DNA of 64,000 nt from Tausonia pullulans (lineage: Eukaryota > Basidiomycota > Tremellomycetes > Cystofilobasidiales > Mrakiaceae): contig OX637626.1 in the NCBI GenBank assembly GCA_951802195.1, forward strand, positions 248,001-312,000. The letters run 5' to 3'. The notes beneath the pieces were generated by a model that was given only the letters and a program-made list of their open reading frames with translations, had not been told where the DNA came from and did no database searches. Both the position numbers and the translations under genes were made by a program. Positions 44,555 through 55,984 of this stretch are shown here, one piece after another (the first letter of the stretch is position 1; every line of letters starts with the position of its first letter).

Positions 44555-47207
44555 TTACTCATCGTCCAATCCTCCCATTCGCAAGTCCTCACTCATCCCA
44601 CCATTGCCACCCTTCGCGGCCCAGAACGCCCGCTTAGCGTCCCTCCGCTGCCGCTTCTCCCTCCTCTTCGCAAGTCGCTCAACCTCGTCCTCGCTGTCCT
44701 CGATCTCCTCCCGCCCCTCGATCACGATCGAACTGTCCTCGCTCTCACCGCTACCGTCGCCAGCGTCCGTGTCCGCATCGACGAGCTCTTTGATCTCGCC
44801 CTCCTCCTCGGAGTCAGACGAGACATAGGCAGCGCGCTCCTCCAATAGCTGGGAGGGCGCGGGGGAGAACGAAGGTTGCCGCGAGCGCTTGATGCGCCTC
44901 GAGGTCGTTGCGTAGCGAGACTCGGAGGGCGAGGGTGACCGGCGGGAGGCCGCGGTCGCCTTTGTCGACCGCGCGGGAGTAGCGTTGCCTGCGGAAGACG
45001 GCCGGGCATCGGCTACGGAGACGACACCAGTCGATGTGGTCGACTGCTCGCGCGAGATAGCCTTCGTCCGAGCAGTCGCAGCAGGCGGCTGCCGAGGGTG
45101 GAAGGGCTCATCGACAAAGTCAACGTCAGAATCCGAGTGGAACGCCTTATGGCCCCGAGATTGAACGGCATGTCGGTCATCCGAGTCGTCCGAGTCGTCG
45201 GAATCGATGACATGAATCGCCTGGACGGTTCTTCGATCGCCGGACCGTCGATTCCGGCTTGAGGGTGGCTCGGATGAGTCGTTGAACCGCTTATGCCGGG
45301 AGGACGATGAGCCGCCTGCGATGGGGGATGTGGGCGTTGTTGTCGTCTGGGCAAAGGCCGGGAGCTTGTTCGTCGGGATTTCGAGTGGGATACCCAACAA
45401 CCTCTGGAGGGTCCCATCCCTGAAAAGCTTGCCCAGCAACGCCCGATGCGACGTCACCTCCGGTGAGATGCCCATGATGCCGACAAGAATGCTGATAGCG
45501 CCGTCGTCGCCTCGACCCATGACCGTGTGCCGCAGCTGCTCGCCTCGGCCGGATCGACGGTTGACGAGCTCCTGGGCGCGGATGTAGAGGCGGGAGGTGA
45601 GGACCTCGTAGGCGCCTGCGAGGGTCGAGCGGACACGGATGATGCCGTATGATGATTTAGAGATGTCATTTGCTGATGAGGAAAGAATTGGTCGATGAGC
45701 AGCGATAGAGAGACAATGCGCTCGTCTCGTGAGTACTCACAGGGATCCTGAGGGTCCTCAACCGAAAGGAGATACTTCTGCCGCTCGTTCTGCCAGCCTC
45801 GGTTCGCTTTAGAAAAGTAAGTCCCGCCGTCGCGAAGGGAAATGCCCGTCTCATCATAGCCGAAGTGCTTGCCGTAGAGCTCGAAGAACTCGATGAGAAG
45901 GACACCGAGGTTCTGCATCGGGTCGATCTCGGCTCGTCGAATCTTTGGGTGGACCTGTAGGAAGCTGACAACGAGACAGATGACGCTGTAACTGCCAAGG
46001 CCGCCGGAGAAGACTTCATTCATGCCGCGCTGGCTAAGGAAGGACTTGATGACGAGGACGAGTGGCTTGAGCGCGGGGAGGGCAGCGATGTACGAATTAA
46101 CGATCTTGCCGGCCGAGATACCGTTAAGTTGATTGAGAGAGATATCGATGGGGAGGCGGCCTGGAGCAGGTGCTTTAGTATCTGCCTGATCGTGTTGGGA
46201 AGGGACAGAGAAAGGGAGGCTCCCACCGTAAGACGAGACGAATTTGACGATCGGAACCTTCGCCTTCGCGATGACCTGGATGCTCTCGGCCAGATTGGCT
46301 CTACGAAGAACTGAGGCCAGCGTGTGGAGGACGGTGACCTTGTTCTGACGGTCCATCGACTCGCTCTGGATGACGAGGTCAATATCGCTGTCCAGTCGGC
46401 GAGCAGCGGCGCATCAGTGTCGTCGAACAACAGCTTTCCTCGAGAGGCTTGACCCACCCAGTCGGCAAATAGAGACCCGTCTCAAAGGAGCCGAATGTAA
46501 GAACCTGAGCATCCGACCACTGGGCCGTAACCGCTCTCCGGATGAGGGCCACGATGTGCTGCCTCGTCGCGTGTTCGGTGAGCGAGGGTGAAATATACTC
46601 GACGAACGCAAGAATCTCGCGATTAAGCCTGGAGGTTTGGACACGATTCAGATATTGTGTTCCTTATAAGGGCTGAGTTGCCGGACGTACATCTCAGCTG
46701 GGTTTCTGCAGGAGCTGCAGGACAGAGCAGACGGAAGAGATATTGGAGGTGGGTGGAAGAAGACGCGTCAGTTGGGTCCAGACAACGACGAACGCGAAGG
46801 AGGAGCGGCGACGACCAAGGTGAGGCCGCTGCCCAACAGGACAAGCCTAGATAGCTCTTAAAAAGCCTAGGGTCCTTCCCTTTCTTCGCCTTTAGGTAGG
46901 CAGAGGACTAGACTCACTACCAGTCGATGCCTTCGGTCCAAGGCGTCCCCCGACTCGCCGCCCGCCTCTCCTCCTTCCGGTTTCTGTATGCCTCCGGGTC
47001 GTCCTCGTCCCTTTCCTTGCGTTTCCCATGCGACTTGGACGATGGGCTGGCCTCGCGCTCCTTGTTTCTGCTCCCCGACGTGGAGGCCGCTGCTACCGCC
47101 GGCGAGACAGCTGGCAACGCGACAGGCGCGGACGGCGGGGGGGACGGCGAGAAGGTGAAAGGGATGAAGGACTCCGTGAGCGGAAGGACGGAAGGTTTCG
47201 ATGCCAT
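44555..47207 (-). CDS. TRF4: Non-canonical poly(A) polymerase, Trf4/Cid14 type (TRAMP complex)
   Basis: A nuclear nucleotidyltransferase that adds short A-tails marking RNAs for exosome decay. Start MASKPSVLPLTESFIPFTFS; the disordered N-terminus has SHGKRKERDEDDPEAYRNRK and ends GTPWTEGIDW. The catalytic core shows LTFGSFETGLYLPTGDIDLV (GS motif and two of the three catalytic Asp in DID), VKVTVLHTLASVLRRA-like sequence, AKVPIVKFVSSYG, LPIDISLNQLNGISAGKIVN (third Asp), LVLVIKSFLSQRGMNEVFSG, GLGSYSVICLVVSFLQ, LGVLLIEFFELYGKHF and the NRM region QKYLLSVEDPQDP and SYGIIRVRSTLAGAYEVLTS. The C-terminal ~280 residues are Ser-, acid- and Arg-rich (VIDSDDSDDSDDRH, AKRREKRQRRDAKR), ending RMGGLDDE (TAA at 44555). 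The length and long charged tail are usual for basidiomycete Trf4 proteins. Confidence 0.93.
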
Positions 47208-47891
47208 ATTGGCGAGGGGAGAGAGAGAGTAGGTCGAGACGAGCTCGATGGGGGACGGGATAAGCAGTGAAGGCGGGCGGGTGGGTTGGTTGGTTAAGTC
47301 GGCGGCGTTGGGCGAGTGAGCCTTAGAAAATGGACAGAGCGACTCGCGAAGTGCACGTTTCCTGGATCCCTCCACTTGATTCACGTTGCGATGGCAGTCA
47401 TTAGAGGACGTCCAATCACCCCCTTAACAAGAGGCGTCATGATAAGCGAGCTTGAAAAATCTTCTGGTCATGGCTCCATATACTATAAGCAAAAGGCATG
47501 GCGCGCGCTTCCTTCGAAGGCAACCCTCAACAGCTACTCGCCACATCTGGCCCAGCTTAGCCGCATACGCTCCCACTACATCCCCATGCATTCAAGAGCA
47601 TTTAGTACTCTCTCTAGCTTCAACAGGATCCGCCAAATAATGGCTCCCAGCCGCGCCGTGACCCTCGAGCTTGCCAACCGGCGATCGCCCGAGCAGGCCT
47701 TTACGATTTGGGGAGGTGAAGAAGCAAGATCATTTGCCTGGCTTTCTTCTGGCCTCAACAAATACCAAGTGTGAAGCGCGATCAGTGAGATCGATCTCAA
47801 AAGTTCGGCGGCGACGACTCACAATGTGCGCGCATTCATGCGGAACCATCGCCTTCATTCGTTCGCCGACCGTCAAACCAGCTCCCTCTCC
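47208..47891. other. TRF4 upstream region and 3' flank of the next minus-strand gene
   Basis: 684 bp. A plus-strand open stretch (47316-47774) has some helical sequence near its end (MAPSRAVTLELANRRSPEQA) but no homology or splice-consistent neighbours, and it overlaps the expected TRF4 promoter, so I do not call it a gene. Confidence 0.35.
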
Positions 47892-48703
47892 TTAGCCATA
47901 GAAGCCCAACCCCTTAAGGTCCTGATCGGGCCCTCCGAGGTCAACTGTAGGCAGCGTGCCGCCTCGGGTGAGGATGTCGATCGGGCGCGTCGGCGTCTCC
48001 TGCGTCTCATGGCCCTGTGATGACGGGGTTTCCCACTTGCGAGGAAAATGCAGTCGGGGCGTGGGCATCTCATGGAACTGAGTGAGTCGCTCCGAGAGGT
48101 CTGCGAGCTGGAAATGGGTGGCGCGCATGCATCAGCGAGCCAGATCGAGCAACGCCATCGAACGCAAGGATCTCAGACAATTCGACTGACCTTTCCCATT
48201 ATCTCCTCAACTGCCTCAAGCCGGCCAACAAATTTGTTGGCCTCATCGTCAAAGTCTGCCATCCCCCCTGCACCACTTTCGCCCTGAGGGCCTTGGCCTG
48301 ACTTGAGCGAGGCCTCTTCAAGCCCAGCGTGGAGCGCCCCGACATCAGCTTGGAGCTGGCGGATGCTTTCGAGTCGGTCGAAGAACTCGCGGGTACTGTG
48401 CGTCCTGCTGACCCCGCCGCCGGTCGCAGTGAGGGGCGCCGAGGGCTCAGGCGAGTCCGCGAGGCGCGCCCGGTGGAGGATGGTCGAGTGCGTTGTAGAG
48501 GGGAGGACGATGGGGGTGGGAGACTGCTGCTGGGTCAACGATGACAACGGCGAGAGGGGGTGAGAGGGGGGAGTCTCTGCCGATGTTGGCGAGTGAGCCG
48601 TAGGCACCGGGGAGAACTCAGTCGGGCTCGAGTGGAGCGGCAGAAGTGGGATGGATTCGGAGTGGAGGAACTGAGGTGTTTGTGGCGAGTATGCGGTCGA
48701 CAT
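47892..48703 (-). CDS. Small unknown protein with Ser/Pro-rich N-terminus and central coiled coil
   Basis: Two exons. The first starts MSTAYSPQTPQFLHSESIPL, continues with a Ser/Thr/Pro-rich segment (SPLSSLTQQQSPTPIVLP), then a helical region, REFFDRLESIRQLQADVGAL and DDEANKFVGRLEAVEEIMGK. A single intron (donor GTCAGT, acceptor TTCCAG) joins LADLSERLTQFHEMPTPRLH, ending GGPDQDLKGLGFYG. About 230 residues. The heptad-like helices with a short polar tail are reminiscent of small BLOC-1/KxDL or kinetochore-type subunits, but no diagnostic motif is present. I do not assign a function. Confidence 0.65.
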
Positions 48704-48914
48704 GGTTGGTGGTTGTTGAGGGGGACAAGGCGTCCAGCACGCGTCAAGAGGGACGAGGAACGCGTAGGCCGCTCGCTCCTCCCCGACCAACTACCATCAC
48801 CGTCCTCAGAACCACACACTCACATCTTCCAGGCCACTCGGTCTTCCCATAGAATCGAGTCCTCTCCGATTCCTCAGCTTCACAGACGCCTTATTCCTCG
48901 CACGCGCTCTAGAC
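48704..48914. promoter_or_regulatory. Short shared upstream region, unknown coiled-coil gene / TRS33
   Basis: 211 bp between divergent start codons, CT-rich on the plus strand before the TRS33 ATG. No specific site was recognised. Confidence 0.4.
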
Positions 48915-49962
48915 ATGTCCCGCCCTTCCCACTCTTCAACGACATCAACCACCCTCCCCCTCCCACCAACACTCATGACCCTCTCTCAACCAGCGAACCA
49001 TCAAGTTGCCAGCCAGGCCCACCAATTTCTCCTCTCTCAGATTGTCCCGACTCTCCGAGCATCCGCCAAGGTTGCTCGCGAGCGACGGGACGCGCGCGAG
49101 CTCGAGATGGTCCGCGAGGGTCTGCTGCCGGCGAACGCGCTGAAGAAACCATCTGCTGCTGGGGGGGCTTCGGGTGTGGCTGGTGAGCAGGACGATGAGG
49201 ACTTCAGGACGAGGCTGGAAGCGCTCGGAGAAAGGGTCGGAGGTGACCTGGCGGAGCGGTAAGTCGATAACGACGAGGACGCGTTCATCACCGTCGGCTG
49301 ACAACGACTCGCAAATGCTAGATTGACGTTTGGACGACCACGGTTCGGCGAGTCACTAGACGTCGTCAAATTCATCTGCAAGGACGTGCGTAGGAAGCGG
49401 AGAAGCACTCTCTGCCAACTCTGGGGACTGAGGCATCCTGCTCTTCATTTCTCATCCCCCCCCCCCCCCCAGGTCTGGACAGCAGCATTCGGCAAGCAAG
49501 TGGACAATCTCCGGACTAACCATCGCGTTAGACTTTCCTCTGATCCCTCTAAATATCCCTCTAGCCATCCTGCTTGCCGGCTGACGTTCTCTCACTCCCA
49601 TCTTTCTTAAGGGCGTCTTTGTTCTCCAAGACGCACTCTTCCCGCCGATATCGCATATCTCCACCCACCTGGGTCAAGCAGCCGACCTCAAGGCCTCCCA
49701 GATTGTAAGTCCATTGGTTCTATATATCTGTCATGGGCTGAAGCTGACCTCAGCTGCCTTCTCCGCAACCCACGCAGCATCTCGCTTTTGTTAGTTGTCG
49801 TCCCATTTCGATCGTGTCCATTCACACAACTCTTAGCTCATCTCCTCATATCACACAGCCTCAAGGCCTGGTTCGCGGCGCCCTCGCTCGGCTCGGCCTC
49901 CCAGGGACTGTCACCGCTGAGTCTAGCGGGCTCCCTCAAGGTGCGAGCGCCTTACTTGGTCG

Positions 49963-50030
<68 letters not shown>

Positions 50031-50123
50031 TCTTGCTTTTCAATCCTTGCGCTGACTTTTGCGATGGGTTCACCTCCAGTCACCTTCACGCTCAAGACGA
50101 CGAAGCTCGCCCCTGGGCCGTGA
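48915..50123 (+). CDS. TRS33: TRAPP complex subunit Trs33/TRAPPC6
   Basis: A core subunit of the TRAPP tethering complexes (Rab GEFs in ER-Golgi traffic). The N-terminal part is longer than in yeast or animals: MSRPSHSSTTSTTLPLPPTL, then SQPANHQVASQAHQFLLSQI (the usual family start is within this) and a divergent insertion (LKKPSAAGGASGVAGEQDDE). The conserved half is RLTFGRPRFGESLDVVKFIC, KDVWTAAFGKQVDNLRTNHR, GVFVLQDALFP, and QGLVRGALARLGLPGTVTAE, ending SSGLPQVTFTLKTTKLAPGP with TGA at 50121-50123. Six or so exons. The intron before the conserved VWTAAFGKQ exon has a C15 run ending directly in the AG acceptor (49456-49472), and the last intron contains ~22 TCG units. Confidence 0.92.
49456..49470 (+). 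repeat. C15 homopolymer abutting a TRS33 splice acceptor
   Basis: Fifteen consecutive C are followed immediately by AG|GTCTGG, so the homopolymer is the whole polypyrimidine tract of this intron. Confidence 0.85.
49965..50029 (+). repeat. (TCG)n microsatellite, ~22 units, in the last TRS33 intron
   Basis: An uninterrupted TCG/CGT/GTC run of 65 nt lies inside the intron between LPQ (49940) and VTFTLKTTK (acceptor CTCCAG). It is open in the local frame and would read as poly-Ser, but the family ending shows it is intronic. Confidence 0.9.
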
Positions 50124-50675
50124 GGGGAAGAATGGGGGAGGAGAGAAAGCGATGGGGGGGAAAGGGGTCGACGCGCGCTTTGTCTTGTCGCTCGGCGGGG
50201 ACCGAGCTACCCCGGTACCGAGCCATCCATCTGCGCTAGAAGCGGGGTCCAGTGACGAGCCGGGTCTCTGGGACATTTTGGAGGGGAATAGGATCGAGAC
50301 AGGATCGAGCAGGGAACGGCAACCCTCCTGGGAATTCTCCGACCGACAAGCCTTGTCTTGGCCGATCTCGAGGGTTTGGGCCTCGCCTGACCAAGGCGGG
50401 ATCATGGGCATAGGTCGATTTACATTTCGAGCGCACTGCACAACGAAAAGACTAGATAGACATCCATCGTGAGGAGCCAAACAAGAGAACGAAACAGTCG
50501 AGCCAAGGTTAGCGAGCCAGACAGAACAAAGACAGTAAGGAGTAGGAAGGCAAGCAAATCGAGGGGAAGTCTTCTTCTTCAGCAATAGGACAAAGGGCGG
50601 ATAATGGCAGGGAGAAAAGTGAGGGAGCCAACTGGAAGTAGAGCCGGGGAAGCAGTCGTCGAGAGAAGGACGTTA
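50124..50675. other. Convergent 3' intergenic region, TRS33 / SSN6
   Basis: 552 bp with no supported gene. Short overlapping open stretches only. It presumably contains both 3' UTRs. Confidence 0.4.
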
Positions 50676-53600
50676 CTAATCGGTCTTCTCGTCGGCCTTC
50701 TCTCCCTCCGCCGCCGAACCCGTCTCCTCCTCGACCTTCTGCTTCTCCTGCTCCTCTATGGCCTGCTCCATCTCCACGTCTTCACCCTCGCCCTTCTTCT
50801 TCGCAGCAGGAGCAGGAGCAGAAGCACGAGCGGTAGTCGCCGACTCATCTTCGACCTCGCCGTCTTCCTTTTCCTCAGCAACCGCCACAGCGGAACGCGC
50901 CGGAGAGGCCCGCGCCGGTGAATCAACCGCCATGTCCTTGCCCTCGTCCCGCCCACTCTCCTCTTCAGCCTTCTTTCCGTCCCCCTCTGTGGTGACCGTC
51001 GACGTCACAGCCGGTAGCGCCGGCGCGGGCGTCTCCTCGAGCTCCTCCTTCGCCACAACGGTCTTCCCAGGCTCTTTCGCCTCCTTGTGCTCCGACTCAA
51101 CTGCCGGAGGCGAAGGTAAAGAAGCAGCCGCCGCGGCGACTACCTTCGACTCGGGCTCGGGGGCGCCCTCGGGCTCTTTGTGCTCGTCAGCGACGGCAGC
51201 CTTTTTGTCCTCCGGCTGAGAAGGCGAAGGTCCATCGTCAAGCCGAGGCTTCTTGGCGGCAGAGGACTCGTCCTGGATGCCCTCCATCGGCAGAGAGCCC
51301 GGCGATTGCTGGCTGCTGCCGGCCTCGGCGGGCCGTTTGAGCGGGTTCGCAGGCGCCGAGGTCTCCTCGGTGGTGTTGGCCAAGGAAGGAAGGGGTGGGG
51401 TGGCGGTCCGGCTCTTGGGCGGCTGTTGCTCGGCAGGAGCCGCCGCGGGGGTGCTCGCTGCCGGCGGGCTAGGCAGTGCGGGAGCAGCAGCAACGGGCAT
51501 CGGCGCAAGTGAGGGCGCTAGTGGCGCAGGGACAGGAGGGACCGAAGCAGGTCGCGACGCGCGCTGTTGTTGCTGGACTGCTGGGGAGGGAAAGAGCGGC
51601 GGGGCCGTCGAGGCCGAGGGAGCGGAGCCATTGCTGCACGAAGAGGCAGCGGAGCCGGTCGGAGGAGCAGGCGCGGACGACAAAGTCTGCTGCTGGGTCT
51701 GCTGAGAAGCGACGTTGGTCCTGTCGAACGAAAACCCTCCAGCGAGGCCCATCAGGAGATCAGCGGCTCCTCCAGCGTCGGACGAGACCTCGTCGTCGTC
51801 GTCGTAGTTTTCATCCATAAACCTCGAAACGCCCGACGTCTGAGCGGACGTCGGAGCAGCGCCAGAAGACCGTGTTGAGCCCGCGTCCGACGGGGCGGGC
51901 GAGCCGGCCGGGTGCCAGCGGGACGAGGACGAGTGCGTCGGGGTGCCGACGGCCGAGCCATTGGTCGTTCTCGAGGATGACATGGGCTTGTTCGAGTTGT
52001 GATGCTGAGCGTGTGAAAGCTTGGGCAACGCCGTTGAGCCGGCCTTGTTGGTGGTGGAGGAGGAAGATCGGTCTTTCTCCGAGCCGGCACCGCCCCGATC
52101 AGACCGGGCGCTCGAGGTCGAGTGCGTCTTTCCCCGCCTCGACTTAGAGGGCTTGACGTCTTCCTTGCCGGAACCAGCTCCTCCACCCACAGAGTTACCG
52201 CCGCCATTGGTCGCCTGAGGTCCCCCGACGCTCGTGCCGAGGCTCGCTCTTTTCTTCTTCGCCGACCCGCCACCACCAGCGTACTCCTGTCCAGGCGCGA
52301 CAGACCGGTCGTCCATCGTGTCGTACCGCCGGGTAGATGATGCCGATGACTGCGACCCAGACGCATGCAACGGGGGAGGCGGCGCTGACGACTGCTGCTG
52401 CTGTTGCTGGCTGTAATACGGGTGCTGGCTTGGCGCACCAGAGACTGACCCACGCTTGTCCCCTCCAAGGATCGGCTTCTCCTCCAACCCACGTCGAGAG
52501 TCAACGCTGCCAGGGGGAGGCGGGTACCCTCCATTCGGCTGCGGCTTTGATCTCTCCCACTCCATGTCGCCGCCACCGCGGTGGCCCGGAGGCGGAGGAG
52601 GAAGCGGCCCACCGACGGCACCGTATGGGTGGTGTTGAGGAGTTCCTCCGGCTGAAGTGTTCTGGATGTAAGGAGGGTAGGGATTGCTGTACGCAGGTTG
52701 TTGCTGCTGCTGCTGGCTGATGGGGTGCTGCTCTCGAGTGCGAGGCGACGGGTGACCCGGCAGACCATCAAACGGACGACCGTTGGAGGACCGTCGCTGC
52801 TGAGAAGCGTGCGACGGAGGTGGAGGAGGGGGACCGCCAGCGGACGGCTGCTGCTGAACACCGTAGGACGACGCTCCTGGAGGAGGCGGAGGCCCTCCCC
52901 GATCGAACTCCATCGGTGCGAGTCCAGGCCGTGCGGCGGATGTCGGAGGCGGAGGAGCCTGCTGTTGCTGCTGGAAGGCAGCAGGCGGCGGGGGAGGCGG
53001 GGGAACCTGGCCGTTCATGTGCATATCATGGGCGGCCTGCGCCTGCTGCTGCTGGAAGCCCGGGGACGGCGCCCTCGCAGGTCCCGGGCCATTCAGCTGG
53101 CTCGACGGGCCCGATGTCGCGTACGCCGTTGGATGAACATCCGTCGGTACCGGCGGCACCGGCGGGGGTCCTCCGTTTTGCTGCAAGTTCTTCAGCAGCG
53201 TCAGCCTCGTTTTGATCGCCTGATTGTGCGGGTCCAAGTCGAGTGCTCGCCCATACGCGTCGATGGCATCGGCGATCTGGTTGTTGCACGACTCATAAAG
53301 CGAGCCGAGGTCATACCAGACCTCCGAGATGTATGGGTTGAGTCGGATCGCTCGCGAGTAGGCGTCAAGGGCGTCTCGGAACTGGTTGATCTGGTAGTAG
53401 AGGACGCCGATCGAGCACCAGAACGTCGGGTTTCGACCGTCCCGGTAGACGGCTTGCTGATACGACTCGTACGCCTTGTTGTACCGCTGACCCGCCATGA
53501 ACGCCCGGCCCAGGAGGTACCAGCTCTGGGCGTCGGTACCGTCTGGAGAGGGCGTATCAGCTTCTCTGTGTTCTTCAAAGTCATTATTATCACTCACCTG

Positions 53601-55984
53601 ACTCAAGACTCTTGGTCAGATGCTGGATCGCCAGCTCCTGATTGGCGAAGGGCGCCTCCCGCTGATGGTAGAGCCATCCGAGCTGCTGGAGGACTTTGGA
53701 ATGGTCCGGGTTCTCCTGAAGGACGCGTTCGTACGCCTCCTTGGCGAGGACGTACTGGAAGGGAAGCAGTCAGCAAGATGGCCCTTCCCGCTCATGGTGT
53801 TGGCTCAAGACGTACCTCTTTCTGCTGCTCATGGACATGACCGATCTGGAACCAAATGTCGATCTCCGTGAGCGGTCGCGGGGGCGATTTAAGAATAAAC
53901 TTGAAGCACTGTGGGTGGGCGGGGGTCAGGATGGAATGAGACGAGCGACGGAACTTGAGTGGCCAAACGCACGTCAAGCGACGAGGGGTACTTGTGCTGC
54001 TGCTTGTAGATGATGCCGAGTCGGAAGTAAATCTCGTTCGCCTTCTCGAAGTCTGGAGAAAGCAGATGATGAGCTGAGCAGCACTGGCGAGAAAGCTGAT
54101 GGGAGAAGCGACGTACTGGGCTCCATTCTCAGGACGCTGCTGAAGGCTTCCTCGGCGTGCTCGAGACTGCCATATCGGTCGTACAGAATACCGATCCCAT
54201 ACCAGAGCTTGGGCTCCTTGGGATTCGGGAGGTGATAGAGCGCCTGCTGGTAGGCCGTGTAGGCCTTCTGGAGGTCGTCCATCATAAGGTAGCAGTGGCC
54301 GAGGGCTCCCCAGACCTCGCCGTTGTCCTGCGAGATGTTGAGCACCCGCTGAAAGAAACTGATCGCCTGGATGAATGAGAGAGAGTCAGAACCGTCTGGC
54401 AAGGGTGCAAGGAAGGGAGGATGCGCACCTTTTCAAAGTCCTCCTTCGCCCGAGCAATGCCGGCAATCTGGGTGAAGGCGCTGATTGAGAGCGGGTTGTG
54501 CCGAAGGGCGTTCTCGTACGCGGCAAGGGCGCGATCAAAGTCCTGAAACTGTTCAGCGACGGCGCCTGACAGAGACAAGTTTGGGCTGGGTCAGTCAGTG
54601 TTTTTAATCTTATCTCCGATGAGAGAACGGCGGGCCGGAGGTTTGAATGGAGGCTAGCTCTCTTGCAAGTCGCAATATTCGTGCGGAGCTAGCCCATCAG
54701 CCAGCCACTGGAGACCTCCCGCTCAGCAAGCCCTCCCTCTTGGGGCAGCCGGAAGTTGATGACGAATTGGAGCTAGCCCCAAAACAACCAAACGAAACCA
54801 AGATGACAGAGGACGAAGTCCGAAACGGAGGCATTTGACAGCACAAAAGATCCGGGGAGAGCGGGGAGCATTGGAAAGCGGGAAGAGAGGGATGGAAGGG
54901 GAAGGGAGGAAGGAGGCGAGCCGAGTGCGAGGAAGGGGAAGGGCCGACGACAGCGTTTCATGCCCTCTTCTCGCTCGCGAAAGGGAGAAGTCGCATGAGG
55001 ACGAGAAGCGTCGGGGAGCAGCGGAAGCAAGCCCCCTCTCCATTATGATTGGGCAAGGATGGCGTGGGCTGGGAAGAAGAGCGAGCCAAATCGTTGGATC
55101 CCTCCGTCTCCCCCTTGCTGGCGGAGCAGCCGAGGCCCAACGGACATCCGGCCGGTGTCCGTTGACTCATCCATCCTGCTTGAGGCCACAGCCATCCAGC
55201 TAGCCCAAAGAGCACAGGCTTAGGGTCGGCGATCGCTTGCCAGATGAGGCGAGGACGGCCATGGAAAGGGAAGACAAGACATTGAGGAGAGCCAATGAGA
55301 CCACGGCCGGTGGCCAAGCAAGTGCTCCCGGCGCCGGCGGCGTTGGAAGGAGTGTCAGAACCGGCGCCGCCGCGGATCGGTCGCCCCACGACACACGGCA
55401 GCCAGTGCCTCACAGGAGCGGAGAACAAGCGAGCGAGCGAGCCAGAGCGGACAAGCACGAGCGAGCTGCTCGTCCGCTCATCCACCGTTCCTTCCTTTTC
55501 GCTGCCTCCTCGGCGGATGCCAGAGGGCATCGTCCCATCCAGCAGCCTGACAGGCAGGCCATCCAACCATGCGCCGGCTCACAGAGACATGAGAGAGACC
55601 GGGAGCGACAAATCTAAGGAGACAGCACTCACCCATAAGAAGCCACGTCTGCTCGTTCGAGTGCGCCAGCGCCTGAAGTATATTCGTCGCTCCGCCTTGG
55701 GATGGGCCAGCAGCCACTGAGGACGACGATGCTGTCGCCGGAGGGAGCGGTGGCGGAGGCGGGCCCCCTCCGTTGGCGAGGTGGACGGGCGGGAGGTGAA
55801 GCGACTGCTGCTGGCCCCCACCATGCTGGCCAGGCGGAGGAGGAGGCGGCGGTAGCGAGCCGTGGTGCGGCTGCTGTTGCTGATGGAGCTGATGAGGGAG
55901 GGCATGCGGATGCGGGTGCTGCTGCTGCTGCTGCTGGGCGGCGTGCGGGTGCGGCTGGTGAAGCCGGCTGGCCGACGACATCAC
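50676..55984 (-). CDS. SSN6: TPR transcriptional corepressor Ssn6/Cyc8
   Basis: The TPR partner of Tup1 in global repression. Exon 1 (MMSSASRLHQPHPHAAQQQQ) is Gln/His/Pro-rich and enters the first TPR at NILQALAHSNEQTWLLMG. A 1,067-nt intron follows, then AVAEQFQDFDRALAAYENAL, RVLNISQDNGEVWGALGHCY, DDLQKAYTAYQQALYHLPNP, LWYGIGILYDRYGSLEHAEE, PPRPLTEIDIWFQIGHVHEQ, AYERVLQENPDHSKVLQQLG, SWYLLGRAFMAGQRYNKAYE, then SYQQAVYRDGRNPTFWCSIG and YISEVWYDLGSLYESCNNQI, giving about ten TPRs as in Cyc8. The last exon (50676-53606) contains a long disordered region with Pro/Gln/Ser runs and a final acidic, Lys-rich segment ending GEKADEKTD. The TPR block is very conserved and the call is secure; total ~1,450 residues. 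Confidence 0.96.
54566..55632 (-). other. Unusually long first intron of SSN6
   Basis: 1,067 nt from donor GTGAGT (after TWLLMG) to acceptor TCTGTCAG (before AVAEQFQDF). The split codon G|GC fits. Other introns in the window are mostly 55-130 nt. Inside it are overlapping open stretches on both strands without homology and a GC-rich region (55060-55450). No nested gene is supported. Confidence 0.8.

Noticed and set aside
47316-47774. 152-codon plus-strand open frame upstream of TRF4
   Set aside because: No homology, no splice continuity, and it occupies the expected TRF4 promoter.
49788-50123. Poly-Ser protein from the TCG repeat
   Set aside because: The Trs33 ending (LPQ|VTFTLKTTK) shows that the repeat is intronic.
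52698-53840. 380-codon plus-strand open frame
   Set aside because: Antisense to the SSN6 TPR and Pro/Gln-rich region, which is strongly conserved on the other strand. Arg-rich shadow composition.
54647-55450. Gene nested in the SSN6 intron
   Set aside because: Open stretches on both strands overlap each other, are low complexity and lack homology.
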